Source of the DNA: Antedon mediterranea
Lineage: Eukaryota > Echinodermata > Crinoidea > Comatulida > Antedonidae
NCBI RefSeq assembly: GCF_964355755.1
Contig: NC_092679.1
Span: 7,688,001-7,752,000, forward strand
DNA: 64,000 nucleotides
Reading direction: 5' to 3'
Each line of letters opens with the position of its first letter. The first letter of the stretch is position 1. Position numbers and translations under genes: made by a program. Shown in pieces: positions 1 to 13,092 of the stretch. The notes under the pieces are model-generated. The model saw nothing but the letters and a program-made list of their open reading frames with translations, was not told where the DNA came from and made no database searches.

Positions 1-1519
1 AGACATTATTAATAGACAGTTGTTATATTAATATCTCAATAATCTGAGAAAGAAATATAATGCGTTTATTATAATAATCGATGTATTTTTTTTACTTATG
101 ATACTAAGTATTTTTGAATAGCGCCCCCAATATCTGAGGTGACATAACATTACATACAAAATTAAATCATGGAGCTATAAATTATTAGGCTACTACACAG
201 TCTACTATGTGATTATAGCGTGTCATAAGATGCAACTTACCAGACATCTAGAATCTTTTTCAAAAGTAGAAAGTGAAATCTCGTAGAAACGGAGCCTAAA
301 TAATAAAACTAATTTACCGTACCAATCTGAGGACAACATCATCATCATACCATACTAGTGAGTTCATTCATTCTTGCAGCAGTATATATATGACCAAGTT
401 ACACAAAAATATACGGTTTTTAGAATATGTTTTTTCATTCAAATGCATAAGCAAATACATTCTATTAAATTATTATTTTATTTATTATTACAGTATATAG
501 GTGTACAATATGCAATTAATAGAATACAAATTTATTACAATATAAATAGATTATTAATACTGATATATTTCAAGCTGATTACAACTAAATGCATGAGGCC
601 TAGTATATAGCAGGTTTTGTCTAAATCTAAAGCTTGGTTTCCACCAGAGACGCAACGCAAGGACGTGGACGCAATGCAAGTAAATTGACCATCACAAGCG
701 ACCGTACGAATAATCCATCGCTTGCGATTGGTCAAATCACTCACGTTGCGTTACGTGCTTTCGTTGCGTTGCCAAGGGAATCAAGCTTAAACGCGTTTGA
801 ACTCGCATTTGTGTGATACATCACGGGCATACTCTTACTGTCAACCTAACAGACCGTCCTACATAACAGACCCACATACAACAATACAACTACCGCCGTA
901 CCTGTACTATTTTAACTGTAGGCTTAAACATAACCGATTAATCGTTTCAATGCGTGACAGTATTATAATATTAATAATTAATAAGATTAAAATATACAAT
1001 TCATTTAAGCTAATTCCCTTGGATTAGCATAGTCAATGTCCCATACGAATACATAATGCTACTAATTTCATACTACTATACTATCAAGGATACGACGACA
1101 ACATTCAAGGAAACGCGTGCTAATTACAACAGCACCAGTATTACTAACAATGACACAAGTCCATTAATGAATCAGAACAATAAAATAATGACAAACAAGG
1201 CAACGCAATTGGGTACGCGCAACGCAAGTAAAATTGACCAATCAAAATTGACATTTCGTATGATCCACTTTGATTGATCGTCCTTCTTGTGTGAACCAAT
1301 CTGTAGGGCTTATAAGTAATAGAATCACCATGCATTAAGTTCCGGATCGATATGTTAATGTATTGTCATAAAAGATCGATACACAGTACACAAGGCTCGT
1401 TTGAATATAATATTCATGCGTCCTATCGAACACATATGTGATACAGTTTCACGTATTTACGTTAGCATCAATCAAGTCACATTTGTTTTAAGATTGTGAC
1501 GTATACATATTATAATTTA
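1..1519. other. AT-rich intergenic DNA with one MITE
   Basis: No gene is supported. It holds the MITE at 629-791 and a decayed fragment of the same family near 1195-1300 (GGCAACGCAATTGGG, CGCAACGCAAG). Open frames here are short and have no recognisable domain. The 3' end of dehydrogenase gene 1 must lie in the right part. Confidence 0.6.
629..791. mobile_element. MITE, GACGCAACGCAA family, downstream of dehydrogenase gene 1
   Basis: It begins AAAGCTTGGTTTCCACCAG followed by GACGCAACGCAAGGACGT and ends with the inverted form (GTTGCGTTGCC...AAGCTTAAA). The inner part has CAAGCGA and its inverse TCGCTTGCGATTGG. About 160 bp, with no coding capacity. Confidence 0.75.
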
Positions 1520-4500
1520 TCATACATCAAAATATTTTTTCATAATTGTGACCATTTCGTCTCCAGTTGTGTCCCGCATTTTTAACTGTGCTGCCTTTTT
1601 GGTATATTCACTTGTTTGGTATCGTAAATGTTTATTCTCGGAAACAAGGACACTGTGTATAACGTCTGCTACCTCTTCAGCGGTCTGCATTATCTCAGTC
1701 GTTTCTTTGAAAATGTTCGTGAAGAATGTATCGTATTGTTGCTGGGAGACGGTGTCGTCTGGTACGACGTCACCTACTGTCGTAGCCGCCTCACCGTTTA
1801 CGACGTTGAGCGCCATTGCATTCGCAACGAAGTTCGTCGATACAAAACCTGGCTCTATCAAACATACACTGTGTAATACAAAAACAGAAAACAGTCACAG
1901 TATAGCAATTTAGTAGAAACCTTAAGGATTCACATTTGGTACCCCAACAAAACCTCCACTTAGGAGGGCTCCTAAATTTGGGTTACTCATGTATTAGAAC
2001 TCTTCCAAGTGTTAGTTTCTTGGAAATGTGTCTTCTTTTATGAAAAAAATCCACTATAATTCCAGTACCCAAAAACAATAGTACTAAGCACTAATGAAGT
2101 AAACAAGTTCACTTACTCAATGTTATGAAGTTTTAAAACTGGGGCTAACGATTCACTAAAACCTTCGATTGCAAACTTAGACCCACAGTAAGCATCATTA
2201 AACGGATAGCCTGTAAAATATAATTATAATGTTTTATTATCTTAGGCTGAGATGTTCATATAATATTGTAGATACACGTATTCGAAAAGATACAGGGGAT
2301 CGTCGCCTCACCAAGGCTATCATGATGTGTGTGTACTTATTTTGGTAGGCTGCTGCCGTGGACCTAATTAGAATTTCCCCAGCTTCCAGTTAAGTTTGAG
2401 GATGATAATAAATACAGTGTACGCAGTATGGCAATGTACGTAGTAATATGGCTTACATTACGCGTTATTAAGCGTGGTTCCCACTAGCGACGCAACGCAG
2501 CGACGTTTTGACGCAAAGTGCTGTATTGTGTAATCACAACGCAACAGTGCTGCAAAAATCGCAGATTTGATTTCACGCAGGTGGGGGCAAACACAATTAT
2601 CGGAAGGGCATTTTCTTACGTTGCGTAAGTTGCGTTACGTTGCGTCGCTAGTGGAAACCACGCTTAAGAGGGATTTCGATTTGCGAAGATTTATTGTGCG
2701 TATGCGTTTGAGTTTGGTTTGGCAATTTGTCGAGTCGTCGTTTTTGGGTCCTTGAAAAAACAAACATGTTTTCGAAATCGGTTTTAGTGGATGAAGACGT
2801 GGGACAAATGACGTAACGCATAGTTTACATAAGTCCTGTGCTAGGTCGTCACAATCTCCCTATTTGAATGAATAAATGAATAGTTACGGTTCTATTATCC
2901 ACACACATAATCTTATTTACAAAGATCTGAATTATATTTCGCAATATGAACGATCTACTTTGTAAAATATAGTCACGTAATGTCCAATCTGAACATGTCC
3001 AATGTGATCAAACAACATTCTAAGCTTGATTATTTTTATAGGAAGCAGACACAATAATGTGAATGAAAACAGTAAATGACAATAACAGCAGTGAAATCGT
3101 TGGAGTTAAGCCTACTAATGATGCGTTAATGTGATGCAGCACATACATTAAAGTAAATACGTAATATTAACGTACAAAGTGGAACAAAATAACCGACATT
3201 ACTCACGATACCGTGAACCCATCACAAAAACAAATGTTAAATGTGTGTATGAGCTGAAAGCGTGATTCTCACCAGCAACGCAATGACGTAGTGATGCAAA
3301 GTGCTGTATTGCGTAATCACAAGTGGGAACGCAATATGATGCAAACATCGTCGCAGGTTTGATATCACGCAAACGGGGGAAAGCACAATTTTTTCTAATT
3401 AATTCATTTTCTTACGTTGTGTATGTTGCGTTACGTTGCGTCGCTGGTGTAACCAAGCTTAAAGCTAGGTTCCCACTAGGACCTAAAGCTTGGTTCCCAC
3501 TAGCAGCCTACGCAACGTAAGAAAATGCCCTTCCGATAATTTTGTTTGCCCCTGCCTTACGCGATATAAAGCACTTGGCGTCGATACATCGCTGCGTTAC
3601 GTTACGTTGCGTTCTAGTGGGGACCACGTTTTAGCGAGCGTGTCGCAAGTAATTTAACCAAACGCGATGAACTGTCGCTTGTGATTGGTAAACTCATTTA
3701 CTCACTTACCCATGAAACCAGCTTGGCTGGACATATTAATAATACACCCACTAGACTGTTTCTTCATATACGGTACGACAGCTCTAGTTAATGCCACAGT
3801 TCCTAAGAAGTTTGTTTCAAATACCAAGCGTATCGTGTCCATGCTTGTTTTTTCCAAAACTCCAAAGTTACCGATTCCTGCGTTGTTCACTTAAAACAAA
3901 AAATCGAAAACAACATAAGTTACAACTAGACTTATACTATAATTCCATTTGATAAGTTATGTATGGGATTTTTCCTATTATCAATCATATACCATATTTC
4001 ACAATTAAAAAAGAAAACTGTACACACTATAGGCCTATAAGGTCGGGCCTATTTATATATAGATTATTGTTTTGTAATTATTACTTAATATAGGTACAAT
4101 ATAATATTGATAGACACTAAGACACTATCAATATTAGACTATAAACGTCTGTATTCATTGTCTTTTATTTTATTTGTTATTATTTCGATTTTTGTCTGAG
4201 TATCCAAACTCAAGTAGTATACGTATGAAACGCCATATGTGCCAAAATATTTATCTTTTTAGTAATTAAAACAAAACTCCGTCTGGAAACCCAGACTATA
4301 TCAATATAAAAGAATTGTGTTTTGATCAATCAATTGATCAAATAATTGTAAAGTATAGACCTATATCAGCACTTTTTAACTTGTTTCCGTGTTACGTACT
4401 TGTGCATTACATTAAGAAGCTCAACAATATGGACTCATTGAATTAGCCAGTGATACTATTTTAAGAACAGTGGGATTAAACTTATTATCGACGCTTTAAC

Positions 4501-7500
4501 AGCTAATCCTATAAAACCGCGAAATACGTAAATCTTAATTTGTTTTGGCGCGAAGCCATATTTCGGGTCCCATACCTCGTATACACTTTTACGGGCGTCT
4601 TCAAATTGTAAGATTTCTTTGTGAAACATTTTCTCAATCCATTCGTTAAATTGACCTCAAAAACTAATAATGTTGTGATTAAAACGTAATCAAGAAATAT
4701 AAATATTTAAGCCTCCCTTAAGCTGTGGATCTCATAACATATGTTACCAATGTCAAATCATGAAGAAATATTTGTCAATTGGTCAACTTATAGTAGAGTG
4801 AAAAAAATAGTTAACATTGTTATTGAAGAAATATGAAACTCTCGTCTTTGACAACCCAGGGGACAACCCAATCCCGCGAGTGCTAAAAAGGTAGGCCTAT
4901 GCTATCTGTTGCTTCCTGGCTTTTTTAGTTTGAATCGAACAAACCGGCATGAAACGAAAAGAAATATTGTTGAATTATTGTTACACATGATAAACTACTA
5001 ATAATACGTACGTTGACAGTGATGATTTGTTATGATGTGGTTTGTTGTAGGTCATTACGAATGTAAATTTTACTTCCGGTATGATTTTGGATTGTACAAT
5101 ATAATTCGACCATTGTTTTATATAATAATAGGCCTACATAAACACAACAAGAAATGTCTATGTTTGCACATAACGAAACTGTAATTACTACATTTCAAAT
5201 TAAAAAATATTACGGACCCGTAATGTTTCGATTAAAGGGTACAATATTGATGCGTCGGGAAGTATAAGTTTAGAGTGCGCGGTTATGGACTAAAATGACG
5301 CGCAGCGTCTTCTAAAATCCGACACAATATTACTATAGGCCTAGTCTTCTTATAGATTGATCATTCTGTCGGTTGGCTCCTATCATATTTGATTTCATTA
5401 AAAGAAAGTCGCTATATTCCCAGAAAGGACCCTTTTCCACAAAAATGACGAATTTCGTCATTTTAAAGTTAATTAGATTTAAAATACAGTATACCTTTTT
5501 CATCCATGAGTCTTCCGTGATATGTGGTAAACGTGTAAATAGGGGTAATAATAATGTCCGGTAATTTCCTTGCTTAACACGGATACAATTACTGATAACT
5601 TACCGATTATGTCTATCTTTTTATCCTTCTCAATTACTTCATTAACGACCGCACTTATTGTCGTCTTGTTTGTAACATCCAACTCTCGTACAAAGATCGT
5701 CTTATTAAGTAATTCTCCGCTTTTTTCTTCCAAGTCACTTCTTTTGTCGAGGTTTCGCATTGTCGCATATACCTGTATATTGAATATGAGATATGAGTTG
5801 AAACTCGGACCTTTTTCTAGTATATTATTAATATGGAGTGCGCCCTTCATTTATTTATTTTTAATGGTGATTTATGATGGTATTTTTTAAAAATCGCCTA
5901 ATCACAATGTTATTTAGGTGTTACTTAAATAATGTGTGACGAAAGTTTCGTGCGTTGATGATAACCGTATCGTCTTGTTTCACCGTTGGATATAGACTAG
6001 AATATAAGTATTGTAACAACGTCGTTGACTAATCATAATATTAACATGTACAACATTTTTAGTTTCTTTCTCCGATTAAAATCTATATATTTGTGCAGGT
6101 ACGGATTCCCAACTACTGCTAACAACAAGGTTAACTATATAGCTAACAATAGTATCCAATCGATTTATCTTCTTCGCGTCTCTTCCTAATAATCTAAATA
6201 ATTGTAATATAAAGGCTAATATCTAATAACAAACCTAGATGATATTATTAACGTTTCTGATCACGCGGATTACTGTAATATTAATGCATGTTCTGACAAT
6301 AACCTATTTCTGCGCCTCCTAATGCTTGGTTCACACTAGGGACGCAACGCAATGATGTAAGCGCAACGCAAGTAATTTGACCAATCACAAGTGATGAATT
6401 ATTTGTCGCTGAAGCTTGGTTCCCACTAGAACGTAACGCAAGGACGTAAACGCAACGCAAGCGTTTTAACCAATGACAAGCGAAGTTATAGACAGTTAGC
6501 AATCACAAGCGAATAAGCCATCGCTTGTGATTGGTCAATTCACTTGCGTTGCGTTACGTCCTTGCGTTGCGTGGCTAGTGGGAACCACGCTTAAAGCTTA
6601 GTTTCTACTTGGACGCAACGCAAGGACGTAGACGCTACACAAACGACTTGACCAATGACAAACGACAGTCGATAAAATCCATCGCTTGTGATTGGTCAAT
6701 CCCTTACGTTACGCTACCGTACGTCGTGTGTAACTGTTGCGTCTCTAGTGGAAACCAATCATTATCATTGGTCAATTCCCTTGCGCTGTGCTTACGTCTT
6801 ATATAGTGAGAACCAAGCTTTAAACAGGATATTATTCCCAGATATATTATGTATATTTTTCAATTTGTGCTATTTGATATTCCTTATTATGTTCATTATC
6901 TCTCATGAGGATTGACCGTAATTATCTGAACTCGTTCATCAATCATCATAGTGTTTCTTGGAAGCGATACATGTACAGGATATACTAATGAATCAATGTG
7001 TTTAGCATTTCTTGACCGCCGTACGTATAGACCATATTACGGATATATAGGCACGGGAACTATGATTATCAAATATTATTATATTTGATAAAAGAATGTG
7101 TATGTGCGTTTGTGGTATATTCATTATTATACTGTACTTAGGCTTGAACCTAGCCCTCCCAGGTTTAAGGCAAGCATCTTAATAAAAGAATACCAACACA
7201 TGATCATTTGCGTTTTCTACATTTAATCAAACAGTAGCCGTTGTCACAGTAGATATAGTATCTGATAAATTATGTAAATATCCTTCTCTCGTTGGTTCAA
7301 CGTCTAATTTAGCGTCTGTCTGTAGTTTACAATACCCCGGTATTATTCCATGCTGATTTTCTGAATAATCCATTTGTTTGGGAGTAAAGAATATTATTAT
7401 TATTTTTTCACCGGTTTTAACAAAAACCACGAATTTACGAATAAGAGTAATTGCTTCACATCGTAACAACACTGCATGGTTTAATTCCCCGTGGTTAGGC

Positions 7501-7954
7501 TATATCTCAGGTTTTAATACCCATTGGAATGCCCTTACTTCAACAATACACAGCAGTGAGATTAAATCGATACAATTGAAATTTGTTATACTAGGCCTAC
7601 AAGAAAATACATATGCTAGCCTAAGTTTAAATTTGAACTGTTTGAGTCCGTATGATATCAGTGGTGAAAACTGACGATTCGTGAATAAATAATATCATAA
7701 TTTTAAGATGAAGATCTAGGGTTTCTATAAGATGAGGATGGAATGATGACATGATGATGAACGAACACCAACAATTATATGTCAACTTTTGCTATCATTA
7801 AAGCCATTGTATGAATATTATAATCAGAATTTATAACGTCGCTTTCTACAGCAAGGCCTACCTTATATTGAGCTTGATCCCTAGCCAACTTCAGCGCCGT
7901 TGCCAGGCCTATTCCAGATGAACATCCCGTAATGATTACAGTCTTCGGAGGCAT
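1520..7954 (-). CDS. RDH8 / 17beta-HSD1-like short-chain dehydrogenase, gene 1 (5 exons)
   Basis: Exons on the minus strand, in transcript order: 7954-7862, 5772-5604, 3889-3710, 2210-2117, 1868-1520. All introns are GT-AG, the phases join, and the product is 294 aa. Seen: the Rossmann nucleotide-binding motif TGCSSGIG (residues 9-16), VYATMRN after the second strand, NNAG (89-92), and a catalytic set Ser142 (in NMSSQAG), Tyr155 and Lys159 (YCGSK), followed by LIEPGF. Family knowledge: this layout, including residue numbers, matches 17beta-HSD1/RDH8 of the SDR28C group, which oxidise or reduce steroids or retinoids with NAD(P)(H). The substrate cannot be told from sequence. The exon 1 ATG (context AAG ATG CCT) precedes the first beta strand as in the family. 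Exon lengths 169/180/94 are the same or nearly so in the two tandem paralogues at 28-35 kb, but the protein is clearly diverged from them. Introns 1 and 3 hold several MITEs. Confidence 0.9.
2468..2667. mobile_element. MITE, GACGCAACG family, in intron 3 of dehydrogenase gene 1
   Basis: Ends are TTAAGCGTGGTTCCCACTAG and its inverse (CTAGTGGAAACCACGCTTAA). About 200 bp, near-perfect terminal inverted repeats of some 30 bp that include CGACGCAACG. Confidence 0.85.
3257..3462. mobile_element. MITE, GACGCAACG family, in intron 3 of dehydrogenase gene 1
   Basis: Same subfamily as the copy at 2468: shared internal GCAAAGTGCTGTATTG and the terminal CGTTGCGTCGCTGGTG form. More decayed at the left end. 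Confidence 0.75.
3484..3636. mobile_element. MITE, GACGCAACG family, opposite orientation
   Basis: Starts AAAGCTTGGTTCCCACTAG and ends CTAGTGGGGACCACG. Its interior (AAAATGCCCTTCCGATAAT) is the inverse of the interior of the copy at 2468, so it is inserted the other way round, 20 bp from the previous copy. Confidence 0.75.
4199..4303. repeat. Fragment of an interspersed repeat also found at 19730-19820
   Basis: The stretch from GAGTATCCAAACTCAAGTAG to GTCTGGAAACCCAGACTA is repeated with few changes at about 19724-19821 inside slc38a6 intron 5. It lies in intron 2 or 3 space of dehydrogenase gene 1, next to exon 3. Confidence 0.7.
6322..6832. mobile_element. Cluster of nested MITEs, GACGCAACG family, intron 1 of dehydrogenase gene 1
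   Basis: At least three end modules follow one another: AATGCTTGGTTCACACTAG, AAGCTTGGTTCCCACTAG to CTAGTGGGAACCACGCTT (a full copy, about 6418-6596), then AAGCTTAGTTTCTACTTGG to a decayed right end near 6830. CATCGCTTGTGATTGGTCAA recurs in two of them. Confidence 0.8.
7131..7182 (-). repeat. Possible fragment of tRNA-derived SINE
   Basis: The inverse strand reads a B-box-like AGGTTCAAGCC close to TTAAACCTGGGAGGG, with spacing like the clearer SINE at 26560. Too short and decayed to be certain. Confidence 0.3.
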
Positions 7955-9319
7955 CTTGCTTTAAACTGAAATTCTACTTTCCAATTGTGTATTTATTCTG
8001 CAAAACGGAAAACTATTTACTGTTATTTTTATGCCTGACGATGCATGAATCACGTTTTAAGTGACGTTGGAGTGTTACCTTTGTCTAGTCCAAACTTCGA
8101 GAACTGTTACTACTACTCTCAGTGAATTAACGATATATGGCACAGTGACCTGTGCTATCTTCTTGTTTATGAGTAATCCGATCACATTTGGATTCATTGG
8201 CGCTCTTTATGTCCCAGAGGCACTTAAATAATGTACTGATTACTGGGAACACAAAATGCGTGAAGTATGACGATAACGTGTGCCAAATAAATAATTAAAG
8301 TCTGAATTATTAATGAATATTCACACCAAGGGTCAAGGACCGCCGGCTGCATTGTTTGAAAAGTACCGTAGAATTTATTCGAAAATAATTAATTGTTTTC
8401 TCCACACAAGATTCCTCATTTAGTACTGTATTCTTATTTATATAATTATAATTGTTGATAATATTATACTGTATATAGTAAAATAAATAAATGAGTATAA
8501 AATAGTTGGAACGAGCTTCGGAGTTATTTAAACCAAAATTATTGGCCCATAAATACTTTCAATACCTTGAAAATGCATGTTAGCAAGAGTGTGGGAGATA
8601 GGGTTGATGCTGAGGTCGGTTATGTATACAATAGGCCCGTGAATCAAATATACAATTCAAGCTGGCTTTACGACGACTTGGTTATCATTGAAACTGGTAA
8701 TATTAAAATGATACAGACGTACCCAACGGTCCAAAAAATTGTGTTAAGCAGTAAATTTTCCGGAAATTCCAATATTTTACGTTTTGTTCATATCTTCCAA
8801 TCAATGTATTTGCGATGTTAACAGCATGGTGTTGAAACTGTATACAAAATGAAAGGGATGGAAGATGACAGACTGTCACGCCAAATGAGGTACCACTGCC
8901 AAATGAGGTACCGCACTTAATTTGGCGTCTAAGGCGCCAAATTAGGTACTATTGCAAAATGAAGTTCTATTGTAATTTTGTAAAATACAGTTTATATAAA
9001 ACAAACATATTTAAGCCAGTATTAAACTACAATATGTATTCTGTGTTGTTACGCCTGTTATTAGATCAAGCTATTACATTAAATTAAATATAAAGCAGAA
9101 AATAGTTATCCTTTTTGGATTTTCGTCGAATAGATCGAAGCGGAAGTGCTTCGGTCATGGTCCGCAAATTATATGATACGCCTTGTGTGCCAAAATGTTT
9201 TTACTGCTTTTAGTTGAATCACCGCGTGTACAATTAAAACCAATAGATTGTGCTGCAGTGCAGATTGTCTTTAATTTGAAATTTATATTTATACTGGGTA
9301 AACTCTTCAGTCAAAGACT

Positions 9320-9485
9320 GGTCTCCCAGAGGGGGCCCAGTTGGTGATCAGTGGCTGTGATGTACTAATACACCGGGGTAACCCCCTACTCGTCTCGAAA
9401 GATGTACTAGGTTCTTTAAAGTGCACACGAGCTAGATGTGTACACTGGACCTACGGTTTATAGTCCTTATCCGAGAAGACTCATA
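9320..9485 (-). mobile_element. Headless SINE fragment, same family as 45540-45805
   Basis: The block from GGTGATCAGTGGCTGTG to TCCGAGAAGACT matches 45560-45700 with scattered changes (shared GATGTACTAGGTTCTT, GTGTACACTGGACCTACGG). The tRNA-like head seen in the other copy is missing. Confidence 0.75.
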
Positions 9486-10146
9486 AATGTAAAAATGTTA
9501 CTGATGAATTGTAACGACATTGGGAATTAAAATGTGTTAAATAATATAGTACAGTAATGTGGGCTGTCTGCTTGGGGGTCTGTCTATCAAGGTACAACAT
9601 TTCGACGAAGCCAATTTAATATTTTCATTTTGTTTTAATATCTGTAGAATGCGTCGTCATTTATTCTGAAGCTAATACTGTAGGCCTATATACCGTAATC
9701 AGGCGGTATTATTAAGGCTAGCTCACGTACAGCAGAATTCACGTAGAATTATGTGGTGTTGTTGCTTGATTGTAAATTGCCCAGATCCTTCATTAGAAAA
9801 GAACTGATCAATTTGAATTGAATTAAGGTTAATTCTAGAACTGATATTAAGGAGTCTTTAGAACAGATATTAAGATGTCCTCTATAAACGGAGTCCTCAC
9901 AAACTCATATAAGAGGTCCTCTTGTAAAATCAGGTTCCCGTCGAATTTATTTTAGATAAGTAACTAAATTATCATGGATTTCGTAACCACCATTCCATCG
10001 ATAGCTTTTTTTTTCTCTTTTATGGCGCAAACACCACTTTTATCCACATTCATATTATCTCATGTCATTACATAAAATCATATTATTTAACACATTTTAA
10101 TTCCCAATGTCGTTACAATTCATCAGTAACATTTTTACATTTATGA
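9481..10146. repeat. Inverted repeat with about 68-bp arms
   Basis: The arm 9481-9550 (ATAAATGTAAAAATGTTACT ... GTGTTAAATAATA) is repeated in reverse complement at 10077-10146 with nearly no change. The loop is about 530 bp. It lies inside the larger element at 8868-12595 and may be a separate foldback insertion. Confidence 0.8.
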
Positions 10147-12148
10147 ATTCCGTATTGCCTCCTATTTTCATTAATGTTCTTCGTTTTAAAATATTTTACA
10201 CATAAAGAATTTGTGAGATTTTCAATTGTTTGTTTTAATTTTACAACCCGGATTATACAATGTATTTATATACAAGATAAAACGAATTAAATCAGATCAG
10301 CACCACCTGTAACTCGTATCACAGTGAATTCCTTTTCTGATAATCGAGCAAATTAGAATTTATATTAGCATAATAGTATTTCTTAAAGCTACCCATTTTT
10401 CTATACTTGTTTCTTTATTGTTATATCTTTCACATTCAATGTTAAGCATATTGCTTTCCTTTTGAATGAATTCCATAAAGATTTACCCACTGGCTTATTT
10501 AATGCTGATTTATTCTATAAATAGTGAAGGCTGCAAATGTGTATATATATGCCTAATCTACTATTCCATCGATATAGCTAATTAAATTACTGTATGTCAA
10601 TAAATAAAAAATATTAACTTACAGTAGCATCCCACTCTCATCACCCCACAAAGTATAAAAGTGCATGCATGTTCCATATTATGTACAACGTATGAATTGA
10701 TGGAACGAACAATCGAGATGAAAATAACGCATGCAATCTCCATTGCAAAATTAGGTTCCACTTAAGTATAAATTCTAATATTCCCGATCTCAAAAATAAT
10801 TAGTGTTATAACTACGGTAACTGTATTTAGCTTCCTATAATTTCGTCCACCCCCCCCCCCCCCCCGAACATGTTTTCAACATCGTATGAACAAACAAGGT
10901 GACCGACTTCATTGCAAAATTATGTTCCATTGCATTATTGCGAATTTAAGGTTGTTTCCGACTTCGAAGTAATACTTACTTAGAATTTCGCTCACCACCC
11001 CATTCCCATCCAAACTTGTTTCCCACATCGTAATATGAACAAACGAGATGACGACTTTTATTGCAAAATTACGTTCAATTATTTGCGAATTCACGTTGTG
11101 TAATTCCCAACCTTAAAATAACTGTATCATGTATTTAGCTTGCTTAGAATTTCGCTCACCACATTCCCATCCAAACTGTTTCTCACATCGATATGAACAA
11201 ATGAGATGACAACTTCATTGCACAATTATGATCCATTATTGCAAATTTATGTTCAAATGTTTCCGACATCAAGGTAAAAAGTACCAGCTGAATAAAATAT
11301 CTAACATATTGCAAAATTAGTCTCTATTATTGGGAATGTTTCCGACATCAAATATTGTTAAAACTTGATGAAAATGCTGAACTAATTAGGTACCATTATT
11401 TATTTATTGTGATATGCATGTTCAACTGTTACATTCTATTACGGTACGTGACATGAAAAGATTGATAACAAAAGAGAACAAGGCAATATCTCATCTTTAA
11501 ACATTTAGATAATGGAACCAAATTTTGCAATAAAGACTTCATTGAAAAATTTGGTTCCATTATCTAAATGTTTCCGACCTTATGAGTTATTGTTTTGATG
11601 AAACAATTTGATGAATTTCCCCTCGACTACCTTTAGGCCTACCATCCCTTATTTATTTATTATAGGTCACACACACATGTGTAACAAATGAGATGATGAA
11701 ATTATAACGAATACCCAACTAACAATTTGCGACTTAGGTTCGCCATATAGTATTGCGAATTTATGTTTTAATGTTTCAGACATCAAAGGAAATATAGTGT
11801 TATACTGTAGGTATAATAAGTGACAAAAATGTGATCATATAAATAATATTTTTAAATAACTTTTAAATAAAAAACATAGGCCTAAATAACATTGGTCATA
11901 TACATTTAAAAAAACGGAATTGATTAAATAGTAAGCAATGTTAAACAAAAAAATATATATAATAATCAGTAGAATAACAGGATACATTCATATTCAACGA
12001 ATAATCATTTTAATTTGAAAACATAATTATAGAAATTCATAAAACCGAACAAAATAATAACGGGAATAATGTACCGACGAAAGGAACGTCAAATCAAAAT
12101 TTTACTAGAAAATAATGCAGCAATAGCGTCCCATAACTCAAACACTAA

Positions 12149-12242
12149 ACGCTTTAGCGCCGCCAAAGGCAAATTGTCCCAGACCATGTCCGCATAACAT
12201 GCAGACGTGACTTCAGACACTTTCCTTTGGCGCTAAAACGAG
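12149..12242. repeat. Short inverted repeat around CGCTTTAGCGCC / GGCGCTAAAACG
   Basis: TAGCGCCGCCAAAGG is followed about 70 bp later by CCTTTGGCGCTAAAACG, giving a hairpin of about 15 bp with small mismatches. Possibly the end of a MITE nested in the larger element. Confidence 0.4.
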
Positions 12243-13092
12243 TAGTCTTCTTTTCCAGCTGCTTAGAAAGGGGTCGGTAGGCTTCCCATCATGCATTTCG
12301 AGTTTTCTAGATTTTTCGATGAACAGTGCCTTTCGTTTTTTACACTAAAATTGTAAATTTTCGTCGTATGTTTCAGTTATAATGGTTTAATTTCATACAA
12401 TGAGTATAGGTTAGAAATACTCCGGTTAATAATTTTCAGTTTGTGTTTATTTGGAAATAAGTAATATCAATATTTATAACACGATTAGCTCGCCAGAAAC
12501 GTGCTGCCAAATTAAGTGACCTAGCCTTGTGCGATACAGGCCACGCGAACCTCATTTGGCAATGTCACTTCATTTGGCGTTACACAGACCACCTTACCCA
12601 AGAATTTAACATTTTTCTAATTTGTACATGTTTACGTTAGGAGGCTACCCTTGTAAAATTAAATAAATAAATCCCACTATTACGACAACCTAGATTATAA
12701 CTCATTTCATTTAAAAAGACATTTATTTTCCTCCATAGCAATACAATACAAAATAATAAACAGAAATGGTAAGGTATATTAAAAATGAAAAAGATGATTG
12801 TTGGATATACAAAAGAAAAGTGAGTTAAAGAAAATTGGCTATGGAGGAAGGCATAATCCCGAGAAGATGAGGACATCTTGTGCTGGGTATGCCTATGCAA
12901 ATAAAATGGATAAAAAAATAAGAGTGGAAATTAAGAGAAACAAACAAGACAAAACAAATAATAAAATAAATAAATAAATCTAAAAAAATAGATCAATCAA
13001 ATTGTAGAATCAGAAAATAAAACTAAAAAACCACAGTAGATCAATGTTCAGCAGCATAAATCAAATTGCGACATTCGATCGTTGTCTTTTTA

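Larger units (their letters stand above)
8868..12595. mobile_element. 3.7-kb non-coding DNA element with inverted, repeat-rich ends
   Basis: The left end carries ACGCCAAATGAGGTACC and TGCCAAATGAGGTACCGC; the right end (12550-12590) carries the inverse of two matching CCAAATGA modules. The interior, mainly 10730-11800, repeats units of the type CATTGCAAAATTAGGTTCCA followed by GAATTTATGTTC and TTTCCGACATC. No long open frame. It looks like a non-autonomous element with subterminal repeats; family unknown. Confidence 0.5.
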
